The notes beneath the pieces are model-generated. The model was not told where the DNA came from, ran no database searches, and worked only from the letters and a program-made list of their open reading frames with translations. 42,779 nucleotides of DNA from Actinotignum timonense (GTDB lineage Bacteria; Actinomycetota; Actinomycetes; Actinomycetales; Actinomycetaceae), in NCBI RefSeq assembly GCF_900155575.1, contig NZ_LT706966.1, forward strand, positions 377,733-420,511, in the 5' to 3' direction. The translations under genes and the position numbers were made by a program. Shown here in pieces: positions 7,464-17,800 of the stretch (positions are counted from its first letter, which is position 1; each line of letters opens with the position of its first letter).

Positions 7464-9553
7464 AGTCCCTCGAATCTCGGAGATCATTCTCGGCCCTGCT
7501 CATTGCGGCCTTATTGAGCGTCATCGCGGTTTTTTCACTGGCTTCCATAGGTGTTGAGCTCCCGTACCGGAACAAGGTTGTGCAGAAGAGTGGACTTTTA
7601 TACACCGAAGATAAGTCACAAGCATCTCTCGCCTATCGGCCTGATCATGCGTTCATCGATTCTCACCTTATGAGCGTCCTCTATGTGGAACCCTTAAGGC
7701 CAGAGATTCCACCACCCCTGGGGCTTGATACTTGGCCCACAGCGGGGAACACGGCAGTTAATCGTTCTGCTCTCCCCTACCGCGATCTTATTGAGAGCCA
7801 ATTCGGCCCCATAACAGCAATTATTGACGACTCTGCAACCCTTGAGGGCGAACTACTGGTTATCAGTCGCCCCGCAAACACCGAAGCTTTGCCTGAGCTT
7901 GCCCGGGCAGGATCTCAAGCATCGCTCTCCCCGGGATTCACCACAGATCCAAACAATGCGCCCGGTTTCCGTTTCAGCATTGTGATGTACGAGGACTGGG
8001 CCAAAAACCTTCTCCCCCTCGCGCTAATTGTTATCGTCCTACCCATTTTCCTCTACATCCTGGCCTGCCGTAAGAATTTTCAGAGCAGCATTGCGCAGGA
8101 GCAATTCATTCTTCAATGCGTGGGGGCGCGGCGCAGTCACCTCATTCGGCACGCCAGTACCCGAGTCATTCCGCCAGTATTACTCGGTGGACTAGCGGGC
8201 AGCGCCGCGGTCACCATTCTCATGAGCGGTGTTATTCGCCTGCCTTTCACCGGATTCCACTTCCACCCACAGGCATTTCTCCCCCAGCTAGGCTGGATCA
8301 TCCTCGCCTTGCTAGTCACACTCGCTGCGCTCGCGCTGTTTTTCGCCTGGCCCCGCCTCACACTTTCGATGCGCCCAGCTCGGCAAAAAAGGAAGCATCC
8401 TCGGCTTGGCCTAGCTCTCTTCACTATCGGGATTCTCTTGGCAGCAGGATTCCAATGGTATCTCTGGTGGATTCCCTTGGACATTGCTTCTGCCGCCATT
8501 CCTATAGGTATTATTCTGGTCCTGCTCGGCCTGCCGGCAACCTTCACGCTGCTTACCCGTGCCGCGGCAAGCCTCGCCACCAGATCCCGCCGGGATCACC
8601 TCACTGATCTCACCACCCGCTGGGTTATGCGCCATCCCGAGGTAGCTTCCCGCTCCGGCACCCTCGCGGGCTGTTTCCTCATTATCGGAACCCTGCTAAT
8701 CGCTTGCTTCAACGCGGTCGCGGATACCGATAAGGAGATGCCGCCACTTCCTGAGAACCTCAGTGCAGTTTATTCTTCCCTTGTGTGCCGCCCCAATACT
8801 CCGGGCTGCCTCGAAAATGCCGCTGCTCAGATTCACGCGGCCCGTCCGGATGCCGCCATTATCGCCGCCGGCAACGGAATCGGAGTGGTCCCGCTAGAAG
8901 CCGGGCAGGTTGCTCCAGAAAATCTAGAGCTGGTGCTCTCCGATTACCTTGCCCCGTTATATGGCGCACCGAAGAAAGATCTCCCCGAAAACCTAAACCG
9001 CGGCGGGCTCGTCACCCTCATCGAATCAGATGGCCCAGATTCTGGAGAAAAGCTCCTCAGCCAAATCCACAGCTTGGACCTGGGCAGCCCGATCCCCGCG
9101 CTATCCGCACCGCTAGGTGAAGATAGCCGCGGACTGGCACAAATCTACCGCCAGCATTCCACCTGGCTCAGCCTCTTTACCACCTTCGCTTTCATCTGCG
9201 GGCTGCTGGTGGTGTGGCTGAATTTCTCCCGGGAAGCCGAAGCCCAGGCACGCGACGCCGCCGCTATCACGGCACTCACCGGGCAAACCCGCACGGTTGC
9301 CCGCATCCTCGCCCGGCGCACCCTCGCCACCAATATCGTGACCGGTATCGCCGCCCTCGCGGTCGGCACCTTCCTGGCACGCCAATTCTTACTGCCCGGA
9401 ACCGGATTTATCCCCTGGGAGTTCATCCTCACCATCGCCGCGATCTACGGCTGTTTCATCGCCGCGCAATCCATTCTTGTGTATCGCCGGCTAACCGCAC
9501 GGGCCCGCGCGTGGCGCCCGGGAAAGGATCACCATGAGTATTCTGCACTGTGA
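7460..9553 (+). CDS. Large ABC transporter permease (FtsX/MacB-like, 697 aa)
   Basis: Integral membrane protein with an N-terminal helix (about 10-30), a first extracytoplasmic domain (about 35-185), a cluster of helices from about 188 to 425, a second extracytoplasmic domain (about 430-585) and three or four C-terminal helices. The duplicated layout of helix, external domain and helices is that of FtsX-type exporters. It overlaps the ATPase gene at 9534 by 20 bases, so they form one transporter. Size and pairing with a single ATPase resemble the membrane component found with lactococcin-972-type bacteriocins (immunity or export), but I could not confirm that family. Base composition is less GC-rich over roughly the first 1.5 kb. 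Translation is probably coupled to the leader ORF at 7428. Confidence 0.8.
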   Translation: MKSLESRRSFSALLIAALLSVIAVFSLASIGVELPYRNKVVQKSGLLYTEDKSQASLAYRPDHAFIDSHLMSVLYVEPLRPEIPPPLGLDTWPTAGNTAVNRSALPYRDLIESQFGPITAIIDDSATLEGELLVISRPANTEALPELARAGSQASLSPGFTTDPNNAPGFRFSIVMYEDWAKNLLPLALIVIVLPIFLYILACRKNFQSSIAQEQFILQCVGARRSHLIRHASTRVIPPVLLGGLAGSAAVTILMSGVIRLPFTGFHFHPQAFLPQLGWIILALLVTLAALALFFAWPRLTLSMRPARQKRKHPRLGLALFTIGILLAAGFQWYLWWIPLDIASAAIPIGIILVLLGLPATFTLLTRAAASLATRSRRDHLTDLTTRWVMRHPEVASRSGTLAGCFLIIGTLLIACFNAVADTDKEMPPLPENLSAVYSSLVCRPNTPGCLENAAAQIHAARPDAAIIAAGNGIGVVPLEAGQVAPENLELVLSDYLAPLYGAPKKDLPENLNRGGLVTLIESDGPDSGEKLLSQIHSLDLGSPIPALSAPLGEDSRGLAQIYRQHSTWLSLFTTFAFICGLLVVWLNFSREAEAQARDAAAITALTGQTRTVARILARRTLATNIVTGIAALAVGTFLARQFLLPGTGFIPWEFILTIAAIYGCFIAAQSILVYRRLTARARAWRPGKDHHEYSAL

Positions 9554-10238
9554 CAACCTCGTCTGCGGCTACACCCACCCGCTGTTCAGCCCCATCACGT
9601 TCACCCTCAACGGCGGGGACACCCTCACCGTCATGGGCCGCTCCGGCGTGGGGAAAACAACCCTCCTCACCACGATTCTGGGAATGCATAAACCCATCTC
9701 CGGCACCATCGAGGTGAACGACACCAATATTCACCACCTCCCCTTCAACCGCCTCGCGCGCCTGCGTTCCACAACCATCGGCACCGTTTTCCAGCACGGC
9801 GAACTCATAGCCGGATACACCGCCCTCGATAACGTGATGCTTCCGCGCCTGCTGTGGAACCGTCATGATGGCGACGTCGCCACAGAGGCCAGCGAGCTCC
9901 TCGGCACCCTAGGTGTCCTCCCCCAAACGATGGCTGAAAACCTCTCCGGCGGGGAACGCCAGCGGGTAGCGCTGGCCCGGGCGCTCATTAATCACCCGCG
10001 CCTGCTGGTGGCTGATGAACCGACCGGAGCGCTGGATACCGAGCTGCGCGATGAAGTCCTCAGCCTCATCCTCGATACCGTGCGCGAACGCGATTGCGCC
10101 CTGCTGCTCGTCACCCACGACCCAAGCATCGCCGCCCGCACCGACCGCACCCTCGTCCTCCAGCCGATCCTCCCGCCGAACGCCCAGCTAGAGGGCGCCC
10201 AACCGGAAGCGGCACGTGCTACCGCTGCCGCGGGGTAA
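9534..10238 (+). CDS. ABC transporter ATP-binding protein (LolD/MacB type)
   Basis: 234-aa cytoplasmic ATPase that would power the adjacent permease. Walker A GRSGVGKT (35-42), Q-loop in FQHGELIAGYTALDN, signature LSGGERQRVALARAL, Walker B LLVADEPTGALD and switch histidine in LLVTHDPS are all intact. ATG at 9534 has GAAAGGA upstream and lies inside the permease 3' end. The C-terminal tail of about 25 residues is Ala/Pro/Glu-rich and not part of the domain. Confidence 0.93.
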   Translation: MSILHCDNLVCGYTHPLFSPITFTLNGGDTLTVMGRSGVGKTTLLTTILGMHKPISGTIEVNDTNIHHLPFNRLARLRSTTIGTVFQHGELIAGYTALDNVMLPRLLWNRHDGDVATEASELLGTLGVLPQTMAENLSGGERQRVALARALINHPRLLVADEPTGALDTELRDEVLSLILDTVRERDCALLLVTHDPSIAARTDRTLVLQPILPPNAQLEGAQPEAARATAAAG

Positions 10239-10306
10239 TTGGGCGTGATAGGTTGTCCCTGAGAACACCGGGGCTCTCATCACTTTCCTCGAGATTGCGA
10301 AGAATC

Positions 10307-10771
10307 ATGAAACTCAACCGTGTTCTTGCGATTATTATCCTCATCGGAATCGCGATTGTTATCGGGACGATTCTCTACGCCTCCCAGCTTTACTGGCCCA
10401 AGGTTGCCGATGAATACCCTTCAACGCGGTCCGATCTGATCGCCCTGGTTTTCTTCGGAGGATTCCTCCTGCTTCCGCTGCTCGCCTCGGCGCTGTGGGC
10501 AACGATGCCACAAACATCCACGGCAAAGAAAGCACTCGGCGCAATCGGATGCATGGTTCTCGCAATCGTAGGCTTCGTGATTTTCCGGTGGGGGCCGGAA
10601 TGGATGGATACGCTGCGCGGCTATACCGATTTCCCGGTGTTCTACCGCAGCGTCAATACGATCCCGGAAACAGCTATTGCCCTGGCCCCATTCCTCCTGG
10701 TCACACTGGTGACCGCGATCCTGACCTTGCGGAAAACCCGAAAGACCCGAAGAACACCACGCGGGCGGTAA
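10307..10771 (+). CDS. Small four-helix membrane protein of unknown function
   Basis: 154 aa with four hydrophobic segments (about 5-25, 44-66, 76-94 and 124-141) and a basic C-terminal tail (RKTRKTRRTPRGR). Start ATG at 10307 with weak GCGAAGAA upstream; the open frame continues further upstream but overlaps the ATPase gene. It sits 68 bases after the ABC exporter genes and 21 bases before a hydrolase gene on the same strand. Family not recognised; it could be an accessory or immunity protein of the exporter, which is inference from position only. Confidence 0.65.
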   Translation: MKLNRVLAIIILIGIAIVIGTILYASQLYWPKVADEYPSTRSDLIALVFFGGFLLLPLLASALWATMPQTSTAKKALGAIGCMVLAIVGFVIFRWGPEWMDTLRGYTDFPVFYRSVNTIPETAIALAPFLLVTLVTAILTLRKTRKTRRTPRGR

Positions 10772-10792
10772 AATCGAGGAAAAGCCGAAAGG

Positions 10793-11887
10793 ATGAACGT
10801 GACTCGAGCCGCCGCACCCCACCACCCCGCGCTCGCGTGGGAACCCGACCTCCTCGGCGCCGGTTACGAACGCCTCACCCTTCCTCTTCCCGACGACGAC
10901 GAAGGCGCCGTCATCGCCACCCTTATCCGCGCACTGCCACCTGCGGGCGCGCCTACCCCGAGCTTCGCTTTCCTCGCCATTCACGGCTGGAATGACATGT
11001 TCTACCAGTGGGCCCTTGCCGAAGCGGTCACAGCTGCCGGCGGGGCTTTCTACGCAATCGACCTGCGTAAATATGGCCGCTCCTGGGATCCGCAGCGGCA
11101 AAGCTACGGCTACACGGACAGCATGCGGGTGTATTTTGCCGATATTGATGCGGCCCTGGCCGCCATGCGAACCGACCTCCCCGCGCGCTTCGGCCCCGCC
11201 GCAGCCCAGCTCCCCACCATCCTGTACGGGCATTCCACCGGCGGCCTCACCGCCACCCTCTACGCCGGCTCACGCCGCGGGAAAGATCTAGCTGGCCTGG
11301 TGCTTAATTCACCGTGGTTGGATTTGCAGGTGGGCGCGGCCGGGAGCGCCGTCGTCGTACCTGTGGCGGAGCTGGCGGCGCGTACCGCACCGAAAAAACC
11401 GCTGCCCGTACACGACCCCGGCTTTTACGGGATGGTGCTCGACGCGTGGCGTCCGGAAGGAATGACGCGGGTGCCCGGAGCACCGGAAGGCACCAGCGAT
11501 CCGTTTTGGACCACCGGGTGGACTCCGGCCTGGGATATGCGCCCGGATCCGGCGCCGATTCGCGGCGGCTGGCTGCACGCGGTTATCCGGGCGCAGCGCT
11601 ACGTGGCGCGGAATGTGCGGCTGCGGCTGCCGGTGCTCATGCTCACCGCGGCGCGCAGCATCGTGGCCACGGCGTGGAGCGAGGAGCTGCGCGGGGCCGA
11701 TACTGTTTTGGACGTCGAGCAGATGTGGGCCCGGGCCGCGGAAATTGCCAGCGATGTGCATATCCTGAAATTGGATCATGCCGTGCATGACGTGCTGCTC
11801 TCCCGCGCGCCGGTACGCGAAGCCGGATTCGCGGAGATTCGGGAGTTTTGCCAGCGGCAGGTGCGGCGGGCGCAGCGGGCGCGCTAA
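10793..11887 (+). CDS. Alpha/beta hydrolase (serine aminopeptidase / monoacylglycerol-lipase-like)
   Basis: 364 aa. The fold is shown by FLAIHGWNDMFYQW (oxyanion loop after strand 3), AIDLRKYGRS, the nucleophile elbow GHSTGG and a C-terminal HAVHDV carrying the catalytic histidine. No signal peptide, so cytoplasmic. Similar proteins are annotated as lysophospholipase or S33 peptidase-like; the substrate cannot be told from sequence. ATG at 10793 with GAGGAAAAG upstream. Ends just before a strong hairpin terminator shared with the convergent surface-protein fragment. Confidence 0.85.
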   Translation: MNVTRAAAPHHPALAWEPDLLGAGYERLTLPLPDDDEGAVIATLIRALPPAGAPTPSFAFLAIHGWNDMFYQWALAEAVTAAGGAFYAIDLRKYGRSWDPQRQSYGYTDSMRVYFADIDAALAAMRTDLPARFGPAAAQLPTILYGHSTGGLTATLYAGSRRGKDLAGLVLNSPWLDLQVGAAGSAVVVPVAELAARTAPKKPLPVHDPGFYGMVLDAWRPEGMTRVPGAPEGTSDPFWTTGWTPAWDMRPDPAPIRGGWLHAVIRAQRYVARNVRLRLPVLMLTAARSIVATAWSEELRGADTVLDVEQMWARAAEIASDVHILKLDHAVHDVLLSRAPVREAGFAEIREFCQRQVRRAQRAR

Positions 11888-11900
11888 AGGCAGCATAAGA

Positions 11901-11937
11901 AAAGGGGAGGCTCCGGGAATTCCGGGGCCTCCCCTTT
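11901..11937. terminator. Bidirectional hairpin terminator between hydrolase and surface-protein fragment
   Basis: AAAGGGGAGGC (11901-11911) pairs perfectly with GCCTCCCCTTT (11927-11937), with further pairing of CCGG/CCGG inside. A run follows the left arm and TTT ends the right arm; it serves two genes that converge here. Confidence 0.8.
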
Positions 11938-11962
11938 CTCTTGCACTAGGTGCTGCTAGTTG

Positions 11963-13424
11963 TTAGCGGCGGACGATGGGGGTATCAACACCATCCCCGT
12001 CCCAGTCACCAACCAGCATCTGGTCACCAGACCGGCCATAGTAGAGGGTGATATCAGCGTTCCCGCTCTTGAGCGAGTTCGCCACAAACACCTGGTTACC
12101 ACGGCGAACAGCGAAGGTATCCTTACCATCGCCATCCCAGTCACCAACAAAGATCTGGTCACCGGCTCGCCCGTAGGAGAAGGACGTTTCCGCCTTGCCG
12201 CCCGTGAGAGTGTTATTCACGAAGAACACATTCCCACGCTGCACCGCGAAGGTATCCTTGCCATCCCCGTCGAAATCACCGGCGAGCAGCACGTCGGCCT
12301 CGCGCCCGAAGCTGAATACCTGGTCGGCATCCCCCGAGCGGATCGAGTTGAGGACGAATACCTGGTTGCCGCGGCGTACCGCGAAGGTGTCTTTACCGTC
12401 TCCATCCCAGTCACCAACCACGATGGTGTCATCGGCACGTCCGAAGGAAATCACTTCATCAGCCACGCCTCCGGTGAGGCTGTTCTGAATGAAGATCTGG
12501 TTACCGCGGCGCACTGCCAAGGTTTCCTTGCCGTCACCATCCCAGTCACCGATGAGGACCTGATCTGCGGCTCGCCCGTAGGAGAAGACCTGCTGAGCAA
12601 CCGTGGAGACCCAATCGTTGGACAGGTAGAACACGTTTCCGGTATCACCCGGCTTGCCCGGCGTGCCCGGTTCGGGCGCCGGAGTACCCGGCGTACCAGG
12701 CGTACCCGGCGTCGGGTTCGGCGCAGGAGTCGGGTTCGGCACCGGCTGGCCCGGCGTCGGATCCGGAGTACCCGGCGTGCCCGGCTCACCCGGAGTGGGA
12801 GACGGCGCCGGAGCACTCTCCTGAGTCACCGTAACCGTGACGGTCTTGGTCACGGCAGCCCCGGCAGCATCGGTGGCAATGAGGGTCACCGTATTCTCGC
12901 CCGGGTTGAGCACCGTGCCCGGTGCCAGGGTGAGAGCGGTATCGCCCGCGGCCCCAGCTGCACCGTCGTCCTTCACCGTGTACTTGGCGAGTACCTCGGC
13001 GGCCAGGGCCTGCCGGTCAAGAGCGCCGGCGGGCGCCGTGAGTTCCACGGTGTCCGGGCCCTCGATCACGGGCAGGCTGTCCTTCGTGAAGGAGATGGAC
13101 TGCGCGGTGGAGTTACCGGCCAGGTCGGTACCTTCCACCGTGAGGGTGTAGGTACCGGCCGCCAGCTCCGCGGTTTCCACGGTGTAGTTGAGAGCGGTCG
13201 CGGCATCACCGGCGGTATCGCCAGCTGCTGCGTCGTCGGCAACCGGAGCATCGGCCTCAGCCATAAGTCCAGCCGCATCCTTCACGCCCGCAACCACGCG
13301 GGCGGCGTCGTCCTTATCCGCCACGCCGTTCGCATCGGTCTTGACGGCCTTCGCGGCATCCGCACCGTTCGCACCGGCATCGTTTCCGCCACCGAAGTAG
13401 GTCTTGACGTCCACGAGACGGGGC
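11963..13424 (-). pseudogene. C-terminal fragment of an IS-disrupted surface subtilase: Ig-like region plus five FG-GAP/VCBS-type repeats
   Basis: Open frame running from the IS boundary to a TAG at 11963. It has no signal peptide and no credible start of its own (first start-like codon is a GTG at 13414), so it is read as the severed end of the gene at 14872-19392. Order: Ala/Asp-rich segment, an Ig-like domain (TYTLTVEGTDLAGNST), a second domain ending VTVTVTQE, a Pro-Gly-Thr linker of about 70 residues, then five repeats of 45 residues. Each repeat carries YGR..D, GDWDGDGKDT (EF-hand-like calcium loop) and VRRGNQ. Such repeats form beta-propeller or carbohydrate-binding tails on secreted actinobacterial proteins. 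There is no LPXTG motif; the repeats may have retained the protein at the wall. Confidence 0.8.
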
Positions 13425-13434
13425 TGCGGACTGT

Positions 13435-14859
13435 TTATTGGACATTATCGCTTAAAACCGCTTGACGATGCTCCACAATCGTTAAACCATCGAACTTCAA
13501 GGTAATACGCTTCTGGTTATAGAAGAACATATACTCGTCTATCGCCTCGCATAACTCATCGGTTGTAGCCCACTTCTTCCCGTGATAAATCTCGGTTTTC
13601 ATCCGCCCGAAAAACCCCTCACAAGCAGAATTATCCGGACTACACCCCTTCTTCGACATCGACCGCGTCAACCCGTAACGCCGCGTAAGCTCAATCCAGG
13701 ACACAGACCGGTAGTGGACTCCCCGATCCGAATGGATCACGAGTGGATGCTCACTCTGGCCGGCTTGTAGCTCGTTTAGACGCTGGTGCGGGAGGGTTGC
13801 CAGGGCGTTTTCAAGGGAGGAATCAGCCAACACTGAGGTTGGGTGTAATCCCCTCGTATACGCCACGACTTTCCCGTCATAACAGTCAATAATCGGGGAG
13901 AGATAAACCTTCCCGTTAGCTGCGTGGAACTCGCTGATATCCGTGAGCCAAAGCCGTCCGGGCTCATCAGCGTGGAAGTCACGCTCGACTAGGTTTTCCG
14001 GTGCCGGGCTGATCTCCCCGCCGTAACTAGAGTACTTCCGGCGTGCTTTGGCATACCTGACCGGGATTTCCTCTTCCCGCATCAAGCGCTGGATGACTTT
14101 CTCCGAGACCACATACCCAAGCTTTCTAAGCGCTAAACGGATACGCCGATACCCATACGTATACAAGCCCTCGCGCGCGATCTGAGCGATCAACTCACGC
14201 AAGCGAGCATGCTTGTCAGGCCGCTCTAGCTGTTTAGCGGTGTAATAGTACGAGCTTGCCGGCAAATCCAAGGTATCTAAGACCATGGCTAGCGGCGTGG
14301 TAGAGCGTAGCTGGTTAGCTACCCGTGTTTTCTCTACCGCTTCACTGCGCCCGCCTGTGCGGGCTTTTCCTTTTTTTGCTAGCTCGAGCTGGGCTTTCAA
14401 GACGCGTTTCTGCACGATTAAATCGGCTACAAGAGCACGTAATTCTTCCGGGTCTTGGGGTAGCTGGGCTTCCAGTTGGTGGCGGGTTTTCGCTTTGATC
14501 TGGTCGCATTCTTTCTCGTTCATGAGTCCTAGACTGCCTTCCGCATCCCACTTTTTAACCCAAGCATAGATGTTTGTGCAGTTCACGATTCCTAGATCCT
14601 GGGCGATAGTGTAGGCGTTTTCCCCGCTGCGGAATCGCTTGCAGGCAGTTACTTTCACGTCCGTTGATATTTTCTGGTTAGGGGCGTGTTTCTTCGGTTT
14701 TCTCTGCTCTGGTTTCTCGTTGCTATTCCGGATCCATTTGTAGAGCGTGTCTCGGCCTGGGTAGCCCAGTTTACGGACTGTGGCGGTTACCGATTGCGTG
14801 CGTTGGTAGGTGGTGAGGGCTTTACGGATCTGCTCTCTCGTGTACGTACGCTTACTCAT
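13435..14859 (-). CDS. IS3-family transposase, OrfA and OrfB in one continuous frame
   Basis: 474 aa. N-terminal helix-turn-helix regions (residues about 1-110, ending with the WVKKWDAEGSLGL motif), a coiled region of about 125-160, then HTH_21-like and the rve integrase core. DDE residues: D in WLTDISEF, D in VIHSDRGVHY and E in SACEGFFGRMKTE. Family members normally make OrfA and OrfB in two frames joined by -1 frameshifting on A-AAA-AAG. Here the junction (codons 161-164) carries seven A residues (14371-14377) and a perfect 6-bp stem-loop (14349-14364) six bases beyond, but the frame passes straight through. With six A the two frames would separate in the classical way. ATG at 14859 follows AAGGAGAACGTTCA. 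Confidence 0.93.
   Translation of the reverse strand: MSKRTYTREQIRKALTTYQRTQSVTATVRKLGYPGRDTLYKWIRNSNEKPEQRKPKKHAPNQKISTDVKVTACKRFRSGENAYTIAQDLGIVNCTNIYAWVKKWDAEGSLGLMNEKECDQIKAKTRHQLEAQLPQDPEELRALVADLIVQKRVLKAQLELAKKGKARTGGRSEAVEKTRVANQLRSTTPLAMVLDTLDLPASSYYYTAKQLERPDKHARLRELIAQIAREGLYTYGYRRIRLALRKLGYVVSEKVIQRLMREEEIPVRYAKARRKYSSYGGEISPAPENLVERDFHADEPGRLWLTDISEFHAANGKVYLSPIIDCYDGKVVAYTRGLHPTSVLADSSLENALATLPHQRLNELQAGQSEHPLVIHSDRGVHYRSVSWIELTRRYGLTRSMSKKGCSPDNSACEGFFGRMKTEIYHGKKWATTDELCEAIDEYMFFYNQKRITLKFDGLTIVEHRQAVLSDNVQ
14349..14377 (-). promoter_or_regulatory. Remnant programmed frameshift signal of the IS3 transposase
   Basis: In gene orientation: A7 (14377-14371), spacer GGAAAA, then GCCCGC-ACAG-GCGGGC stem-loop (14364-14349). 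A -1 slip on the present tract enters a frame that stops at TGA after nine codons, giving an OrfA-sized product of about 172 aa; loss of one A would restore separate OrfA ending at TAG with A-AAA-AAG as the shift site. Confidence 0.6.
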
Positions 14860-14871
14860 TGAACGTTCTCC

Positions 14872-17800
14872 TTAAAAATCTCTAGGAAACCGTCCGCACC
14901 CCCGACTGTCCTCAACGGTCTGGCCGAGCAGACCCGCATCGGTGCTCTGCTCGCTGAGCACGTTCCCGTTGAGGAGAACGCGCGCGGCCTTGAGGTTGGG
15001 GTCGGTCACGCTGGTGGCAATGGCAGCGCCGTCGCGAATAACCGCGCCGTCCGTGCCGTTGATGCTCACCGCCGGGCCTTCCTTATCCACCACCACGGGG
15101 ATGGTGTTGAGCAGGGTATTGCCCATGCTGTCACCGAATTGCACAAGGACCGTATCGCCATCCGCAACGGGGAATGCCTGGTTGAAGCTGCGGGTATTGG
15201 TCTTGGTGCCGCCCACGGTGTGGTCGATAATGCTGCGCACCACCGAGCCGTTGATCTTGAGTTCGTAGCCCCAGGCATCATCGGAAGCGGTACCCGCGAA
15301 GGTGACCTCATCCGAATTCGCGTAGAGCACGCCGTTGTACAGGGTCGGTTCCGTGAAGGACACCTTGGGGTACCCGGTATCCCAGAACACGCGCAGGATG
15401 CTATCCATGCGGACCTTACCCTCGGTATCGGTCACCTTCATGTGGAAGGCGTTAATACCGGTGGTCACCGGCACCGCGGTTTCGAAGGTGCCATCGGCCT
15501 GCACGCTCACGTTAATCGGGTCCGGAACCACGTAGGCGCCGGCCTCGTTCACGGTCACGCGCGGCTGGAGCACAAAGGCGGACACGCCCTGCGCCTTACC
15601 GCGCAGCACCAGCTTGCCGTCCGCCGTGGTTTCCGCGGTAGACATATCCGGTAGGCACGTGGTGCCGAAGCACTGCACATTCGTGAAGGTGGGTGCTTGG
15701 TACGACGACGTATCTTCCGCCACGACCTCCCGGCCTTCGTAGGTGACCGTTTCGGTGGTGGTATTCCCACCATCGGAGGCCACCACGGTGGCGCTGACGG
15801 CGTCAGCTTCCGGGGTGAAGGTCGTGGTGAATCCGCCGGTGGCATCCACCGTGACATCCGTGCCATTCACCTTGACGGTGAGGGTGGCACCGGGGCGCTC
15901 ATCGCGCACATTACCGGTGATCGTGACCGAACCATCCTCGGCCACCGGCTGCTTACCGCCGGCATTGAGGGAGGTAATCGCCACGCTCGGGGCCACCGTA
16001 TCGTAAGTGACGGTCAGCATCGTGCGGGTGATTTCGCGGCCGTTATCACCGTAGGCAACCACGGGGATCTCCTGGGTACCCGCGGTGAGCGGGACCAGGG
16101 CGGCGAAGAATCCGCCACCGAGCTCCGCATCGGTGCCGGCCACGGTGACGCGGGCCACCGCATCGGAAGCCAGACCGAAGACGGTCAGCTTGCCGTCCTT
16201 GACGAGGCGGTGATTCGGGGTGAAGACCTGGGTGTTATAGGTGTTCAGGCTCGGGATCTCGATGGCGTTCGCGCCCAGCACCTTGGTGACCATGGTGTTA
16301 TTCATGCCCTGGTCGGCCACGGTAACAATCACGTAGGAAACGCCTTCGGGAAGCACCACTTCGAAGGAAGAATCGGAATTCTTGGTGACCGGCTTGATCT
16401 GGGTGCCCTTATCCGTTTCCACCATCGGCGAGGAGAAAATCCCCGAGCCGGTTTCGGTCACGGTGAAGGGCAGGATCTTCTGGCCGTCACGCTCGAAGGG
16501 TTCACCCACGGAAACTTCGGGAGCCACGGTATCCACGCCGAAGGGCATATCGAGGGTCTGCCAGTCGAAGCGATCACCCAGGCGCGCCTTGACGCGGTAG
16601 GTGTAACGCCCGTCCGGAATTGCCTTAAAGCTCGCGCTGGACGCATCCCACACCGTGCCATCGAAAGCATGGGTGCGATAGGCCTGCGCAATATTCTTCG
16701 TGCCCAGGGCAGTACCGGCGATCTGGCGGGAAAGTTCCTGTTCCTCACCCACGCGCGTCACGAGCTTGCCGGCCGCATCGTAGATTTCGAACTGGGCTTC
16801 TTCCGCGTTACGCAGCTGCGTGAGATTCGGGACAACCGCATCAACGTTATTGTCCTTATTGGGCGAGAGCCAGAATTCCCCGAAGATATTGTTCTTCATG
16901 GGCAGGGTCATCCCGAAGATCGTGGTGGTCAGCTGGGAGGTGGAGGTATTTCCCTCACCCCAGGTCTGGCCCGGAGCCACGAAAATGGGTTCGGCGTTCC
17001 AGTCCCCGGCGAAGCCCAGGTAGGGCACCTTAATATCCGGGGTTTCTTGCACGCCTTCGAGGACCGCCCAGCCTTCCACGAAGTGGTTGCCCTTGCTCGG
17101 GGTGAGCGTGAAGGTAACCTGGGTGGTTTCCCCGGGTGCCACGGTGAGGACCTTGCGGTCCGCCGTCAGCGTTTCCTTGGAAATGAAGGTGGAGGTGGTG
17201 TCGTTCGCGTTATTCGTTTCGTTAACCACTTCCTGGCGCGGAATCGCGTAGGCCGCTTCCTTATCGCCGTGGTTGGTGAGGGTCACGGTGAAGGACACCG
17301 GCCCGTTCACCTGGCCCAGGGCCACCGAATTGGCACCGTCCACGCGGGCGTGCACCTGGGAAGCCAGGGCGTGATCCACGCGCACCAAACCGGCGCCGAT
17401 CTGGCGCGGGGCGTAAGGAACGCCGTCGTGCCGCGGAATTTCCGCGGTGTTCATAAGCAGCGTTTCCGCAAGGCTGAGGCGATCCGCCCGGGACATATCC
17501 GGGAAGCGCTCACCGAGCACCTGAAGCACGCTGGCCATGGAGCCGGCCACGTTCGGAGCGGCCATGGAGGTACCGGACATCGAGCCGTAGGTATTGGAAT
17601 TCAGGGTGGAGTAGACGTTACCGCCCACACCCGAAATATTCGGCTTGAAGTCCAGGTTGGAGGTCGGGCCCCAGGAGGTGAAGTTGGAGGGCGCGCCGGC
17701 CGTGGCCGAGGGCGTGGTCCGGGCTTCATCCGTGAGGGCGATGGTGACCGGGGTCTTAGCTTCGATTGCTTTCACGAGGCGCAGCGCATCGGAGCGGAAC

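Larger units (their letters stand above)
13425..14898 (-). mobile_element. Complete IS3-family insertion sequence (1474 bp) inside a surface protease gene
   Basis: Ends are imperfect inverted repeats read inward: TGCGGACGGTTT from 14898 and TGCGGACTGTTT from 13425 (11 of 12 identical). It holds one transposase ORF. The flanks (GGGGG before the transposase-proximal end, GCCCCG after the other, in gene orientation) show no target-site duplication, so a flanking deletion or recombination may have followed insertion. Insertion truncates the protease after residue about 1498; the fragment then reads 8 codons of IS sequence to a stop at 14872. Confidence 0.88.

Noticed and set aside
12000-12600. 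Repeated DNA units possibly a CRISPR array
   Set aside because: The 135-bp periodicity encodes the 45-residue FG-GAP repeats and there are no spacers.
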